From: Nymphaea colorata
Taxonomy: Eukaryota; Streptophyta; Magnoliopsida; Nymphaeales; Nymphaeaceae
Length of the DNA: 64,000 nt
Assembly: GCF_008831285.2 (NCBI RefSeq)
Contig: NC_045147.1
Coordinates: 4,752,334-4,816,333 of the forward strand
Direction of reading: 5' to 3'
Positions 1-13,548 of the stretch are shown here, piece after piece; the first letter of the stretch is position 1; each line of letters starts with the position of its first letter. Under the pieces are notes generated by a model that was given only the letters and a program-made list of their open reading frames with translations, was not told the DNA's origin and did no database searches. Made by a program: the position numbers and the translations under genes.

Positions 1-574
1 TATTTATTTGCAACTTGTTTCCTGAGTAGCCTGGCCGAGTGTAATGGGAATTGATCAGTAAACTCACTGAAGTATTGAGAAAATGGATAGCTCTTGCCAG
101 TAGGCCCATGTTTGACCTACTTTTAGATGGTAGCATCACAGAGAACAAGTAAAGTTGATGCATGAAATTATGTTTTTGAATTAATGCTAAACTGGTTTTT
201 GGAGTCTTTTTCTCTTATCACGAACTTCAATAATAGTGCATCGTCTAGGCTTGTGCTTCCATTAGCTAAGCAATCAAATCAGAATGTACTAAGAGATGCT
301 GACAAAAAAGCACTATATGGACTAATCAGTTGAACAAGGACCCTCAGCCAATCAAGCGATGAGACTTAAGTCATGACATATCAAAAACTAAAGAGGAACT
401 ATTGTGCGCAGCCTGTAGATGGGAGTTCATATACTTGGCATGATAATTACCCAAGTGGTGTCACCTTTATGGAGCACAACCACATGCCCTAGAAGGGAAT
501 ATTGCTTGCATTTGTCCTTTAAGGAGCTTATTCCAAGGTCATAGAGCTTTATAAGCATTGCTTTTTCAGTTCCT
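1..574. other. Intergenic, no gene recognised
   Basis: AT-rich sequence with no open frame that resembles a known protein and no splice-consistent exon chain. It could be the untranslated flank of a gene outside the window, but nothing in it shows that. Confidence 0.5.
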
Positions 575-577
575 TAA

Positions 578-685
578 GGGTCCATTTGGTGATGGTAACA
601 AATTGTTACTGCGCGATGAATCTACCCCAATTTTTTGGTAGGTTCATGAGACAGCAACAAATTGTTACAATTGCCAAACAGCCCC
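578..685. mobile_element. Foldback Tourist-like MITE (PIF/Harbinger type)
   Basis: A 108-bp element flanked on both sides by TAA (575-577 and 686-688), the target duplication typical of the PIF/Harbinger superfamily. The left end reads GGGTCCATTTGG and the reverse complement of the right end reads GGGGCTGTTTGG. The complementarity runs inward for nearly half the element: AACAAATTGTT occurs in both arms, and the arm centres GATGAATCTACC and CATGAACCTACC also pair. The whole unit should therefore fold into one imperfect hairpin. It has no coding capacity. The class call rests on the duplication and termini; no related copy was found in this window. Confidence 0.75.
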
Positions 686-688
686 TAA

Positions 689-2289
689 GAAGCTTTTAAG
701 TAATGCTATTGCTGAGAGCTGTGGTTTTGGGGAGATTCTTATCATCCCTTGTTCGAACTATGAAATATAAGGGAAATAATTTGTCATCCCTTACAGCAAT
801 AGATGTCCTTGGACAGAATTCTCAAGAACTTGTCATAGTGGTGTATTCCAAAATCTGTTTATTTAATGTGAACCCTTGTTGTATTTGTATCAGAAATCTC
901 ATTTCCATTGCAGACCTAGGCAGAATGCTGTTGGGAGGATTACCATTGAAGTGATGGCATTTCAAGTACTAGTGTTGGTGTGCACCTTCAATGTTTCACT
1001 GTACATTCCTAATTTCATTTCTCTATGAACTTGTACTGAACAAATGGATGATTAGACACTCTTCAAGTTGATACGTTGCTGTAATTTTGTGTGTCATGAT
1101 TTAAAAATTTATTTTTGGATCCTAAATGGTTATCACCCTTTGATCATTTAAGGAGTTGTGCTCTGAGTACCACTTTTATGCTACATTTGGATGTTATTGA
1201 TATGTTGCATAATGCACAGTTCGAACTTTTAAGCATGTTCACATACTATTGCCTGGAAGATGGTAAATCCTAATTCATGGAGGACTTCACTGATCCACCA
1301 TGTAATAAACTATTTGGTCTCAGTTTCATGCACCTCACGATGTTAATCTTCACATGATTTCAAGAAGTTATAGATTTGACACACTAAAAGCCATATTTGT
1401 AGCAACTGGAGTTGTGAGAGAAAGAGCGGCAGAGTTCCCATAGTGCTAATACACAGTCAACTTGGGGAGTCAAAGGGTTTTTTCAAAAAAAAAAATTATT
1501 GCAATATTTTGTTACTAATAGTGAAGAGTGAGTAATCCAGCATGAAACTATTTTTCATGCATCATGTCATTAGAAAATGTTAACCAATTGCAAAAAAAAA
1601 AAAAAATCTTTACTAATGCCCAAGTTGCTCCCAAACTACACCAAACCGAAATTTGCAATATAGATTTTGTTGTTATAGATAATTAATAGCAAAAGTTTTT
1701 CGTTGCCGAATCTTAACCATTAGTAACAAACATCCTTTTCATTGTTAATGGATTTAGTGTGGGGACTTCTAGTAACAGACATTGTCATGCAGGATTTTCG
1801 TTGGTAAAAATATCTAGCCACAAGGATCCTTTGTTATTAAAGGTGGTTTCTCTTGTAGTGAACCCAGCTCAAAGGGCCGGTTTTGGTGAAAAATATAGGC
1901 CTACTGGCCAAGCAGGCTGGGGCTTGGCAACCTGCCTCACAGTGCACTGCGCTTTGTGCATGGCAGCACTGAGCATGGCCAAGGGCCAAGGCACCCGGCA
2001 AAATGCTGGCCATTGCCTACTGCTAGAAAGTCCCACACAGGTCCCAGCCTGGGAAATATAAAAGATAAAAATTTTATAATTTTTTTGAAGTGCAAATGGC
2101 CTTTCTGCAAAATGAGTCTAGCTCTAGTTTTCGATGATTATGGGCTCATTTTGTATTTATTTAGAATTTTCTCGAATAGGGAACAGTCCTATCGATGTCA
2201 AGGGCTCAAGTCATGTATAGGGTTTGGGTTTAGGCATGAAATTCAAAATTTGGATCCAATTTGGAAGCCGAAAGGGAGCTCATGTGCGT
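689..2289. other. Intergenic, no gene recognised
   Basis: AT-rich with two A-runs near 1,488 and 1,590. Short open frames near 703 and 1,759 show no recognisable domain and no supporting splice structure. Nothing else is supportable. Confidence 0.5.
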
Positions 2290-2720
2290 GCCCGGAGGCC
2301 CAAATCAAAGTATGATGCTGGAAATTTGGGTTTTGATCTAGGTTTCGGTTTTTTGGATCTAATATAGATCTAAGGGTGTTTTTGTGGTTCTATGTTTTAT
2401 TTTGGCCTCATCTCTCGATTTTGAGTATAGTTATAAATCTTGGAGGTATTTTGGATCTAAATCTCATATTTGGATCTGGATCTAAGGCTCAGTTACAATT
2501 AAGATCTGAGTTCAGTCTAATTCTTGGTTTTAGATCTGATTTTGTGATTTGGATCCAAGTTCAGATCTAATTCTTGGTTTTGGATCTAATGTTTAGATTC
2601 AAGTCTCTGAACGAGCATTGCGAATGAATCTAGACCCAAAGTAACATCTGAATTAAAAAATAAGTCCAGATTTGGATTACGTTTGGGTCCAAAGTCTGAA
2701 ATTAGATTCAAATAGGTCTT
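2290..2720 (-). repeat. GATC-rich dispersed repeat, copy 1 (probably inverted)
   Basis: The stretch is saturated with GGATCT, GGATCC, AGATCT and TAGATC words separated by TTTGG or TTCTTGG. The same composition, read on the other strand, marks 29,060-29,469 with 36,060-36,250, and also 46,790-47,400. Those two can be aligned phrase by phrase, whereas this copy shares vocabulary rather than a clear collinear alignment. The assignment to the same family is therefore an inference. Confidence 0.4.
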
Positions 2721-5700
2721 GAATATACTGGTCAATCAAATGAGAGAAGAAATTGATTAGAATTATGGAAAATTAAAGCATTTGAAGCCTGAAATTGTTG
2801 AAAGTTATTGTGAATTCACTATAAAATGTTTTAAAAAATATTGAACGTAGACTTGACAATTTTAGGGTGATTACACAAACCAAAAATTAGCAAACAAGAA
2901 ACATGAATTAGCTAATTAATAAAATGTTTATCATTGAAACATATGAATAAAGGCTGCCCTCAAATTTTCTCATGTAAAAATTGAATAAACTTGATCATGT
3001 GCCACTCTGGGATAAGTTGTTGTCTAATCTTTCATGATTATAAGTTGATTGCAGAACCATACTGTGCACAATTTTTTTAGAAACATAACTGCCAAAATTT
3101 TAAAATGGAATGGAGAAGTGAACTCTCTTCAGCACCATGATTTGAAGAAGTAAATAATCATTCATTAATTCTCTCTATTCTTTTCTACAAAGAAATTGTA
3201 AAGCCAGTATTAATAGGCAATCAAGTTGGACAATGGTATGCATTAAGAAAGATTTTGAAAAGGAATATGTGGACTGCTAGATACCATGCTACATGTCAAT
3301 GACAGGGATCTTGGTAGACATGTTTGAGCATGCAACTCATTCATTCTTGCGATTTAAACAGCCAAATCATTTATTTTTTTGAATTGTGACTCTACTAATG
3401 TCAACCTTTGCTTTAATGCAATTACTTCTTTAGTTAACATTGCATTTCCATTAATTAGTAAATCAAATCAAGCTTAAAATGAAATGAAAACTCTTGAACT
3501 TACAAAATGGACCAGGATTATACTTTTGTGCTTAAAAATCAAACTTGAATGGTAAGAATTCAAAACATAGAAGCTGTTAGACATTTGCTGTTCAGCTAAC
3601 CTTGATGGTAGAGGGCCTAGAGGCAAATGGATTATATTCCCTTTGTAGGATGTATGGACTTTGGCCACACACTAGTTCAAGCTAAAATTAATAGTGTGTG
3701 TGTGTGTGTGTGTGCATATATATATATTTGTACACACACTATTATATCTGATAATAAGTTGAAAACACAATCACAATAGTTTGTGAGAATGAGTTAAATA
3801 AGGCAGTTATTTAATTTCAATTACCAAGGTCCTTATTAAGTTAATTTTTACAACAAAATTCTTTGGAATAGATGAAGATAACTATTATAGAACATGTTCC
3901 AATCACACAAGCATATTCTATATAATAGAACAGTGGGTGCTTAACAACATGCTGAGTCTCATAAAAATGGCAAAAGAAACATCCTACATGCAGCAATGTT
4001 GACTATGACTGCAATTTAAAGTGAATCAATTTTAATAGATAATCTGAACATGAATAAAAATTGGCTTGCAAAATTCAGATGAGACAATGAGTCTATTTTA
4101 ATTGAGTGCTACTTTGTTGGTTCAAATGCAATAACAAAATATGCTTTGCACATAATTAACTTGATGGTTTTGGATGTCTATGGTGGTGCGAGAGGGGTAG
4201 AATGCCAGAAGTTCATGCAAAGTCAGCAGATAGAGGAGGATGAGGTAAAAGTGAAGAAAGTGCATTTTTTATTTTTTGCATATAATCATGAGTCAATCTA
4301 TCTTCAAAGCACGTTGCTTAGATTTAAAACAATGAACAAAGTATAGAACACACATTTCAAGCATGCTACCAATAAAATGATTAGAAGACCATGCAAATCA
4401 TGACTATTAAACTACTTGGAGTAAAATTTTCAAACATTCCAAAGGTACAACAACATTTTCTGACCTGTCATGAAAACCAATAATCATTATTGAATTAAAA
4501 AAAAATCAAATTGATGACAACTATGTAAGTCAACAACATAACCAAAATAGACAGTCATTCTAGTTTGGAAAATCATTTCCACATTAATAGAGTAATGTCA
4601 AAAATAGTAGACAAAATCATAAAAGCATTTCCACTTTGATATTATTCCATTTGCATGAATAAACATTCCATTACAACTGAACTAAATAAGCATAAATGTA
4701 AGAAGAAGAGTTAACTAGTACAATTGTTGCAAGGAGCATGATTCTTTACATGTATCTTTATGGCAATGTGGTTTGCCTTTGATGTTTTAATCTTCTTACA
4801 CTGCAATCAATTCTACCATATCTCTATGAAAAACTAGTAATACCATTTGTAGGAATGAAGATTTTTCTAATGCAATAAAATGTGGCAGATAGCTCCCTAG
4901 CAGACATTTGCTGCACCAAATGATTTATTAGCAACCCAAGAAAGCATTGGAATAGGAGAATTTCAGCATTCCTGCAAATGCAAAGAGCCCAAATTCTACT
5001 ACAAGCAAAGTACAATAGCTAGAAGCAATTTGGAATGTCGGGACCAGGTCCCAAGCTCTCCAAGGCTCAAATTTAGAGTTGATCATAATAGGAGATTATC
5101 ACTCAACAAACAATAATGACATTTGCAACTCATCTTCAAAGGAAGAAAATGGATAAAAAAGGTAACAAAAGGATTATGAGTTAGGTTAAGAAGAAATTTT
5201 CAACAAAAGCAAAAAAAAAAAATAATTGACAAGTGTAGTGGAAGTTGTTAAAATTAAAGCTATGTAGCTTCTTTTAACTGTAAACCAAATTGTGTAATAT
5301 ATAAATACCAAAGGGATTTATAAGAGAGAGCTGATAATATGAAATTGCTACTAGAACCATGTGTAGACTTGCTTCAATGGAAAAAAAATTAAACTTTCTG
5401 GTGTGACAAAACCATTTGGAAGAGATGGAGATTCCCCAAGAGAGACTACCATATGGCTTACAAAGAGCCTAAATGACCTCATCCAAGCAAAGTAAGTACA
5501 AAAATAAGTCATTCTAGAGGGTGGAAAAGTGACATCTTTGTTGGTCAATTTGCTACAAAATTGTGATCATAATAGGATGAAAATAAGTTGCCGATGATCC
5601 TAAGGCAATAACGCCTCAGCAAGAACTTAAAATGAAAGTAAACAACCAAGTATAGTAAATATCCTTCTGATGGATGCTACATCTTTTACTTCCTTTATTT

Positions 5701-8700
5701 CTTGTGGCCTTCTTGTAGAAACATGTTTAATTTTCTACTGTGCAAATTTGATTTATAGGAGGGTTATATACTTATGAATTTCACTGTATATTCCAACAAT
5801 TGCATTATTACCTAGTTTTTGAGCATGAAGATCATATTTTTTTATAAATTTAGATAAAGAGAAAGGTCTTCAACATAAAACACAAATAAAACAACAAAGG
5901 CTTGTCTAACTATGTATTATGTAAGGTGAAGGGTAAAACTAATGAAGACAAATCTTGTAAAAGAAAGAAGGAAACACTTATCATTAGTAATGAAGGAGCA
6001 ACAATCAAGAAGAAAGTAAAGTGCCATTAAAGATAATGAAGCCCAAAATGTCGAGAACCATGGCAATATTTATAATTAGAAAAGTAAGACTTTGAAACAA
6101 AATTTAATTTCCTAAATTTTAATGTCATGCTTGACTATATGCATGAATTACAAGTTCTTTTTCCACACTTCAATCCCCTATTTGTCATCCAGTAAGAGTA
6201 GTCATTAATTTTACCCCCCTATGTTTTTATAATTAGCAATAATCTGAGGTGCTTCCTCCTAAACTTATTTGAAAAGTCAAATAAACAAAATTCCTCATTT
6301 GAGATGGCTGTAATGTCTCATATCTTCTAGAAGAAATATTTACATTGCATCAAATAATATATGCATTCTAGGAATACCTTCAAAAATATCTAAATTAGAT
6401 AGGTAATCCTAATGGGCCAATCATGTAGCTTCCAATAAAGCTGAAATTTAGTGGAAGTATAGCACATGCCATTCTAAGTTTCTAACTCATGCTTAATTAT
6501 CTAGGGCCAATATTTTATTTTCCCATTAGAACAACTGAAAATATGCTTTTGTTGGATTGAAGATAAACTTATTTTACATTAACCATGAATAGAAAAAACT
6601 GTTACACCAAGCAACAAAACCATTCAGAGGTAGAGAAATATAAGATTCCCTTTCTTCCCTTGATTTTAAAAGAAAATTCCTAATTAAAACATTCATGGGG
6701 AATAGTGGTAGTACCCTTGAAGTCCTCTTTGAAAATTAAAAATACATATCCAACTTTGGCTTGTGCAAGAAAAGGTACTGAGCATGGAAATTTAACCATG
6801 ACTACAGACTGACCGCCATGTTTGCTCCATCACATGACCCTCTACCGGTCTAGCCATGACTTGCTATTGTTAATTATTACTGTAGCACACCAAAATCACA
6901 TTTCAGAAACCTAGTGAGAAAGTCAATTAAAGAAAACGGCTAGAAGAGATGGGACGGGTTCTATTTTATGGCTTGTGTAAAGGTTGATCTGCTTATTTTG
7001 CTAACTAGCCCTTTCCCCAAAAATGATACCTTTAGTAAGCAAGATTTGCAATAAAGCATGCATGTAACTATGATTGATCAGTTTCATAGCGAGGATTTGT
7101 AGGGAGATTGGATACACAATAATTACATTAAACATTTTACCTATATGTTTAATTTTCAGAAGGGAATTTTCAAAGGGGTGCATGAAAAACACATTTTTAC
7201 AAATGTTTAAAATATACAATTAATAGATTGATGGAATTAATTAATATGCAGTTTAATATATGAAAGAAATGATGAATTGGTTGTTGCTAGTTCATCATTA
7301 CTCTAAATCCCTCGATGATGCATGTCGATTTAGGAGAGTAATTTAGGAGAAGCAATATCTTTGATTTTTATCACATTAAGCATCTAGGTTTCACTGATTG
7401 GTTTTGTTTTTGACATTCAACGATCTATGAATTGGATGGAAACAACAAGATCAAAGAAGCTTCAACGTCAATCATAATAGGAAATGATATCATCACACTT
7501 GAGTGATGCACATATCCTTTCCAAAAGAAAAAAAAAGTGCGAAAGAAAGAAATGAAATTGACATGTTCCTCATCATCAGTCCTTTGCAATCAAGGTTGAT
7601 TGCAAGAGAAGACATGACATAATATCAAGAGAGACAAAATCTGAACCCCATCGAAGGAGAAGATCATTTGAGAGAGGAGAAAATTAGAGATAGAGATTGG
7701 AGGATAACAAAACTCAATACAAATCTCTTTCATTTGCAAGCTCCCAAAGTAAGTAAGATAGCATGTAAGTACGATAGCATGAAAGTTATCTCCCCTTTTA
7801 ATTGTGTTCCCTTTACGCCTTATTCCCCTTCATATTTTCTGTGGTCTTTAGGGACACCAATCCTTTGGAAGATAATGGCATTTGCATTCTAAACACCTTA
7901 AATGAGCTCTTTGAGTGGCACCCTAAGGTTGAGGCCATAGGAGGGCACTTTTCAATGGCACATGAGCCCAAACCCCCCGGTGGGCGACCATTGAATATGA
8001 TAAATTTTGTAGTGGATAAGTTGATTAATGATATCATAGAGCACATGTGCTTCATTGGTTTAATTGAGATCCAACAAGAAACATGAGTTGAATAATAAGT
8101 TTACAAGTGGCAGATATTTATGTAAAACCTTAATTACATTTCAGAAAGTGAGAACATGCAACCAAAGACAACAAAACTTAAAGGAATAGATCAAATGATT
8201 GCAACTCATGTCAGATCTTGAAGAGATATTTTGAAAATAGGCTTTTATGACCCGATAAAGAATGTTCCTACTATTTTATATTTTCTTGAGAAAGGAGCTC
8301 AACCCATGGAAACCGGCTAGCTTTTAGAAAAGATTATCATTCATAGTGGATCTAAGAGAAAATGTCTTTGCAGACATTATACAGACATTATAGTAGGTGA
8401 GACATATTATACCAAAATTCCTAGCAAAACACAATTTCCTCTAAAAGATTAACTTGTCCTAAACAAAATCACATTCTTTTACTTGAATAACAAAGTCATT
8501 AAGTGCAACTCAAGCAATCCAACTTTTGAGGGTTCTTTTCATATAAAGGCTATTAATATTCCTATTTATTACAAAGGTTGAGGATGAAAATGTCATTCAA
8601 AAAAACTAATACTATCTTTCTAGTGCACTTGGAATCAAGGGGAAGCCTCAAATACATTAGATACTATGCCTTGTTATTTATTGCAGCCATGTGTTTGGGT

Positions 8701-8943
8701 CTCTTTTCATATGAGTTGTTACATTACCTTACTACAAAAGTAGAATCATTACATATTGAAAAAAAAATATATCAATGGAAATTGCGTACACACTAATATC
8801 TTGGGAACCTTTTGCATCCCTTATGGTTGTGATCAGCTCTAACATTGTTGAAAAAATGAAAAATGCCTCTTCTCAGCCATTCATAGGCTCTTAGGAAAGA
8901 GCAAAGATTAGGCAAAAAAAATTAAATAATGAAAAGGGAAAAA
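2721..8943. other. Long gene-free AT-rich stretch
   Basis: Over 6 kb without a recognisable gene. It contains a compound (TG)n(TA)n microsatellite at about 3,696-3,727. The only open frames are short and carry no domain I recognise, including overlapping frames at 7,668-8,086. It may be decayed transposon sequence, but no termini or duplications were found. Confidence 0.5.
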
Positions 8944-11830
8944 CACTACAAAAAAATCAAGTGTTCTAGTGCTAAAGCTACAACAGCACCGACATAAGAG
9001 GAAAAAGTGTGCCTATGAGCATAAGTGTCTCGCATTGGTTAGACTTAGCACCATTAATAGTCTTGATGCTTAGTTTACAAGCAGTAGAGCTGATGTCTTC
9101 TATTAACTCACGAGCACCAGATCTTTGGCACTAGATAACCAATTGACTATAGTTGTAGCAATAGCATTGCATAGGACATGACAGTAGCACTATTTTTTAT
9201 AATGCCAAAAGAAAATTTCCTTTCCTGCCCAAACAAAACCTCTTGTCTCCCCTAGGCACCAAAAAGCACTTCATTATTGTTGAAGACCAATCATCATCGC
9301 CCTTGATGGATCAAATTTTAAAGACCTTGACACATCATTCTCCGTAGATGCAAAAGAAAAAAGCACACCAAAAACCATCTCCATTGAAACCCAATGAAAC
9401 CTGCATTGCTCTTTCCTTATCTATGCTTCTCCTTCTTCTTCAGTCTTTTGCTTTCCTTCATTTTATGGATTAGGTAAGTGTACCCTTGCCTACTGAGTGT
9501 TGCCATCACTAGTGTTGGTCATGCATAAGGTCAGTTCTCTTCATCCCTCTCTTTCTATCTCTCTCTCTCCCCCCTTCTTATTGCTCAAGGTACTCTGCAA
9601 CAAGTTTTACTTTTATTTTTTGAGGGTTCTAAGGTACACTACATGGCATCTGAGGGTTTCACAAAGCCCACCATCTACAAGCTCCACCACATCATTTTCT
9701 TTAATTTCAAGTAGATCTCACCATCATTCGATTTCCCAATTTATTGAACATCACTATTCATCGATCCCAAATTTCTTTTATTGGTTCGTGTTTTGTTCAT
9801 TGACATTTCACTGTTCACCATCATTCCTAAAAGCTTCTCATTAGTTCTTCATTGTTGTGTTCCCAAATTTTTCAGGCTCCCTTTGGTTTCTCTACTTGAT
9901 CATTGAATAGCAATTCACATGTCATCATCTATGGCTTGTAAGTCTCTTTGTTTCTCTTTTTCCATGTTCTTCCTCTTTTTCCATTTTTGTTTCTTTTTCA
10001 TCATCACGTGCTATCTTGCATGTTGATCTTATATGCATTTTCTTTATTAAAACCTTCTTTTTTATTTTCTGGTTGTTGAATTATCGTGTAGTTGATGTCT
10101 GAAATAATTTTGTTTCTGGTCTTACTATAGGTGCTAAGGTGGACCAAGCAAAGAAGAGCAGAAAGAAGCAATGCCTATTTTTCTAGGTATTCTCCTCTTT
10201 CTTATTCTTATGACTTTGCATCTATCTTTCTCCCTTTTCTTCTTCTTCACTCTCTAATATATATATTTCTAATGTTCACCTCTTCTCCTTTTCAATGTTC
10301 ACTTTGGGTTTTTTTTCTTATTTGCATAAGAGTATATTTTACCATGTGTATATTCTATGTATGTTACTATTCTATTTTCTATGAGTTTATGAGTGCATTC
10401 TATGTGTGTTACCACTTTTTTCTTTGTTGAATCCAAGGATGCATCTTATTTTCATCAATGATGCTTCACATTTTCATCAACATCAATAATCACCTAAGCT
10501 ATAATGCTGCTTTCTTTACTGGTTCAGCTAAAGCACATTTACGATTTTAGGCAGTTAGTGCTAGTGGGTGATTTTGGAGAATTGTTACCAATAGATATAT
10601 TGATACTTAGAATGAGGATGTTCCAGGAGGAAAGCTCTAAAAGTGATAAAATTAAAAACAAAGATGAAGATGGGAAGGTACCTTTTATGAGTTGTCATTC
10701 CTTCAAATTGTGCTTGTTGCTTTGGTTCTTATGGTCTTGCTCTCAAATGGATTTTTTTTTGTATGAAGTTGATGGGAATATTTTCTTACCACAGCATATA
10801 TAAGGTAGTTCAGAAATCAAAGGGGGTGAATTGACGAGGTCAATCAAATTGCACAAGTTCATTTACCATGCGAAGAGTTGGACTGCCTTGTCAAGATTTC
10901 ACCAATATATATTTCTTTTTTGATCATATGTTCTGTTTTTTCCTTCTCAAGTACAAGGAAAATCTGATTGAGAACTTGAGTCATGTGTAGTTGTATATCT
11001 ATAGTCATTTGAATGTATTTACACAGGTTTATAGGTCTCCTTAGCAATTTACGTTGTATTATTTCGTTGCTACACAAATTAATTTTTCTCATGTATGTTG
11101 TGCAGAGGGTTTATTTGGAAACATATTAACCTCATCAACCCTATAAAGAGGATAAGGTGATAACTTTGGCATTGATAAGAGCATTCAATACTTTTCAGCA
11201 CTACATGACTAAACATCTGACATGGAAATCTCATCACACATAGTGGATGCTTTTTTATATATGGTTTTTTTGTTTGCATTAAGTTTTTTTAAGCAATAAC
11301 TGATCAAAAAGGATCTCCAAATATTCTTGTAGAATTCAAAGAGTTGATCATGGAAAACATCTATTTTTCATTGTGTAATACAACTTTAGTTTGTATACAA
11401 GACAATTTCATATGTTCTATTCTCTTGTAAAAATTGTCGAGAACCTTGTTTTTGTTACTTTGTAAACAATTACCAGCTAAGCATTTTTGTATGTTCTCAA
11501 TTTTGGGATTTATTATCTTGTACTCTATTTAAAAATACAAAGTGCTTTTAGTTGCATAAAAAAAGTGTTGTGAAAACAGGGAAAAAGAAGTATCTCTGAT
11601 ACAAATGTCTAATTCATGTCAATAATGCATCTACTCGTGACACTATCAAGAGATTAATGTGGTGTTTCTTAATTATCATTGATGTGCCTCATAGTGTCAA
11701 CTAGTCGGGCTCACTAATTCTTTTCAACTTTGTCAGTTAAAGCATCAACAACATTAGTGAAAATACCTCTGATGTTATTATGCTCTTTACTGACACTTTC
11801 TTCTTCTTCTTTTTCTTTATGAAGCATTAG
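8944..11830 (+). mobile_element. Possible CACTA-type transposon remnant (left end only)
   Basis: CACTACAAAAAAATC at 8,944 matches the terminal signature of plant CACTA (En/Spm) elements. It is followed by subterminal words of the GTGCTAAAG and GCACCA kind. A small splice-like structure lies inside: an ATG at about 9,918 with a gtaagt donor, and an acceptor before a lysine-rich stretch at about 10,132. No matching TGTAGTG right terminus, no 3-bp duplication and no transposase homology were found. The right limit given is arbitrary, at the GA microsatellite near 11,838. Confidence 0.28.
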
Positions 11831-13467
11831 GTGAGTGTGAGAGAGAGAGAGAGAGAGTTTTTAATCCAATAAAAGTCATAATACTTGGGTAACTCTTCGG
11901 TGCTTTGGAGAAGAAGTCATTCCCCATTTGATGGACTCAAGGGCATCAATCCTCTAGCAGAGGAACATGTGGGCTTGCTTATTCCCATATTAATACCTTA
12001 TTGGCATTTAACACCCTTTAAAGTTAGAACTTGATGTAAGAGTGCCCTCGGCTAGAAACTTCTGGCTCCATTACTGCATCAAACACGTTCTCCAGCATAA
12101 GTTTAGCAACTTAATCTCATATTGTCAGGAATGTCAAAGAATCATTAGGATCAGATGTGTAATGCCTGAATGTTCTTGTTTTGATTCAGAATTGTATTCG
12201 AACTCAAATGTAGAAATAGAAAACCATATTCAAATTCTTCCACACAATCGGACTCAGATGCTCAAAAAGTCAATATTGATCAGATTTGGTAAAAAAAGAA
12301 AAGAAAAGAAAACCGTATATCATATCTACATCTGATTACTGATCTTATATGAAGTTTCTTATCAGATAAAATCGTTTGAAGTCAAATTGGGATCAAATAT
12401 CATATTACATCCAAGCATTGGCTCTAATGTATAACCTCGGGGTTTGTCATGAAAAAAGCTTCCAATGAAAGGATGCTTGGAAGGTAGGCTCCCTGCGGTT
12501 GCAACCAAAATGCATACAAGTACTGGCAAAAACTGAAGTGCATGGTATGCTCTGCATCAAACCACAGACAACAACAACCTTCTAAGACACGGCAGGTAAG
12601 AGACCAAAAGAAAACTAGATTAAAACGATGAAATCCTGCACTCTTAAACCAAAAAAGATTAGACCAAGAAAGAGGCTTAGGTTTATATAAAGTTAACGGC
12701 TACATTGGTGGTGAACTGGACTCGTGACAGCTGAAAGTTAATAAATACCTAAACTCCTAAGCTAAATCCAACTCATTTAAATACCTATTATAGGGGTGGC
12801 AATAACGAGTTAAGCAAGTCAAACTCAACTTGGACTCTACTTCTATGAGTTCAACTTCGCAATTGACCACACCTTCAGTAAAAGGCCATGCGCGAGACAA
12901 TACTGGGCTTATGTTGCTTTGCACATTTATAACAAAGTGGCTTTTTAGTGGCCATGTGGTTTCCCCACGTATAAGCAGGTCCACTCATTGTTTTCTTTAC
13001 CGTCGCATCAGTTACTACGTGTATTCTTCCAACCATAGATACATATATATGTCTATGTCATTCCCAGTTTAAGCTTTGGTTAGGCTCGGTTTAACTGAGC
13101 TCGAGTGGTAGAGCCCCCTAAGTTCGAACCAAGCTCGAGTCCAGACTTGTGAGGGTGGAGCCAAGCTGGAGAGGGCCTCAGCATGTGTGTCCCCACCTAC
13201 TTATACAGGACCCTTTCTTAATAAATGAGGTGAGTGAGATGCCTCTTTTCGAAAACAAACGACAGTACAACTGCTTCTCGACTCCAACCAGTGAACTCGG
13301 TTATCTTTCTCTTTTTATGCGACCCATCTTGCCTGAAGCATTGGGACATGTGTATCAATAATGAAATCAATGAGGGCAAACTAGAAAATCAACCCCTAAA
13401 GAAAATGAAACAAATGCTGCCCCATCCCATGCTTCACTTTTGAGAGGAGAGTAATTTTGAGGCCTGC
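11831..13467. other. Intergenic region upstream of the WRC gene
   Basis: Contains a GA microsatellite at 11,838-11,855 and no recognised gene. A TATATAA word near 12,685 is too far from the 13,549 start to be assigned as its TATA box. Near 13,098-13,127 there is a tRNA-like pair of boxes that I do not accept as a tRNA or SINE (see rejected items). Confidence 0.45.
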
Positions 13468-13516
13468 CTCTCTCTCTCTCTCCCCCCCCCCTCCCTCTCT
13501 CTCTCTCTCTCTCTCT
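13468..13516 (+). repeat. CT-rich microsatellite just 5' of the WRC start codon
   Basis: Interrupted (CT)n with a C-run in the middle, ending 33 bp before the ATG at 13,549. It probably lies in the 5' untranslated region or core promoter. CT/GA tracts are frequent at plant transcription starts and can bind GAGA-type factors; any regulatory role here is inference. Confidence 0.6.
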
Positions 13517-13548
13517 TAACATCCCTACTTCCAGATCATCCCATCCTC

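Noticed and set aside
13083-13135. tRNA or SINE-like A and B boxes (CTCGAGTGGTAGAGCC and AGTTCGAACC)
   Set aside because: The boxes are only about 24 bp apart, no cloverleaf forms, and no tail or target duplication was seen.
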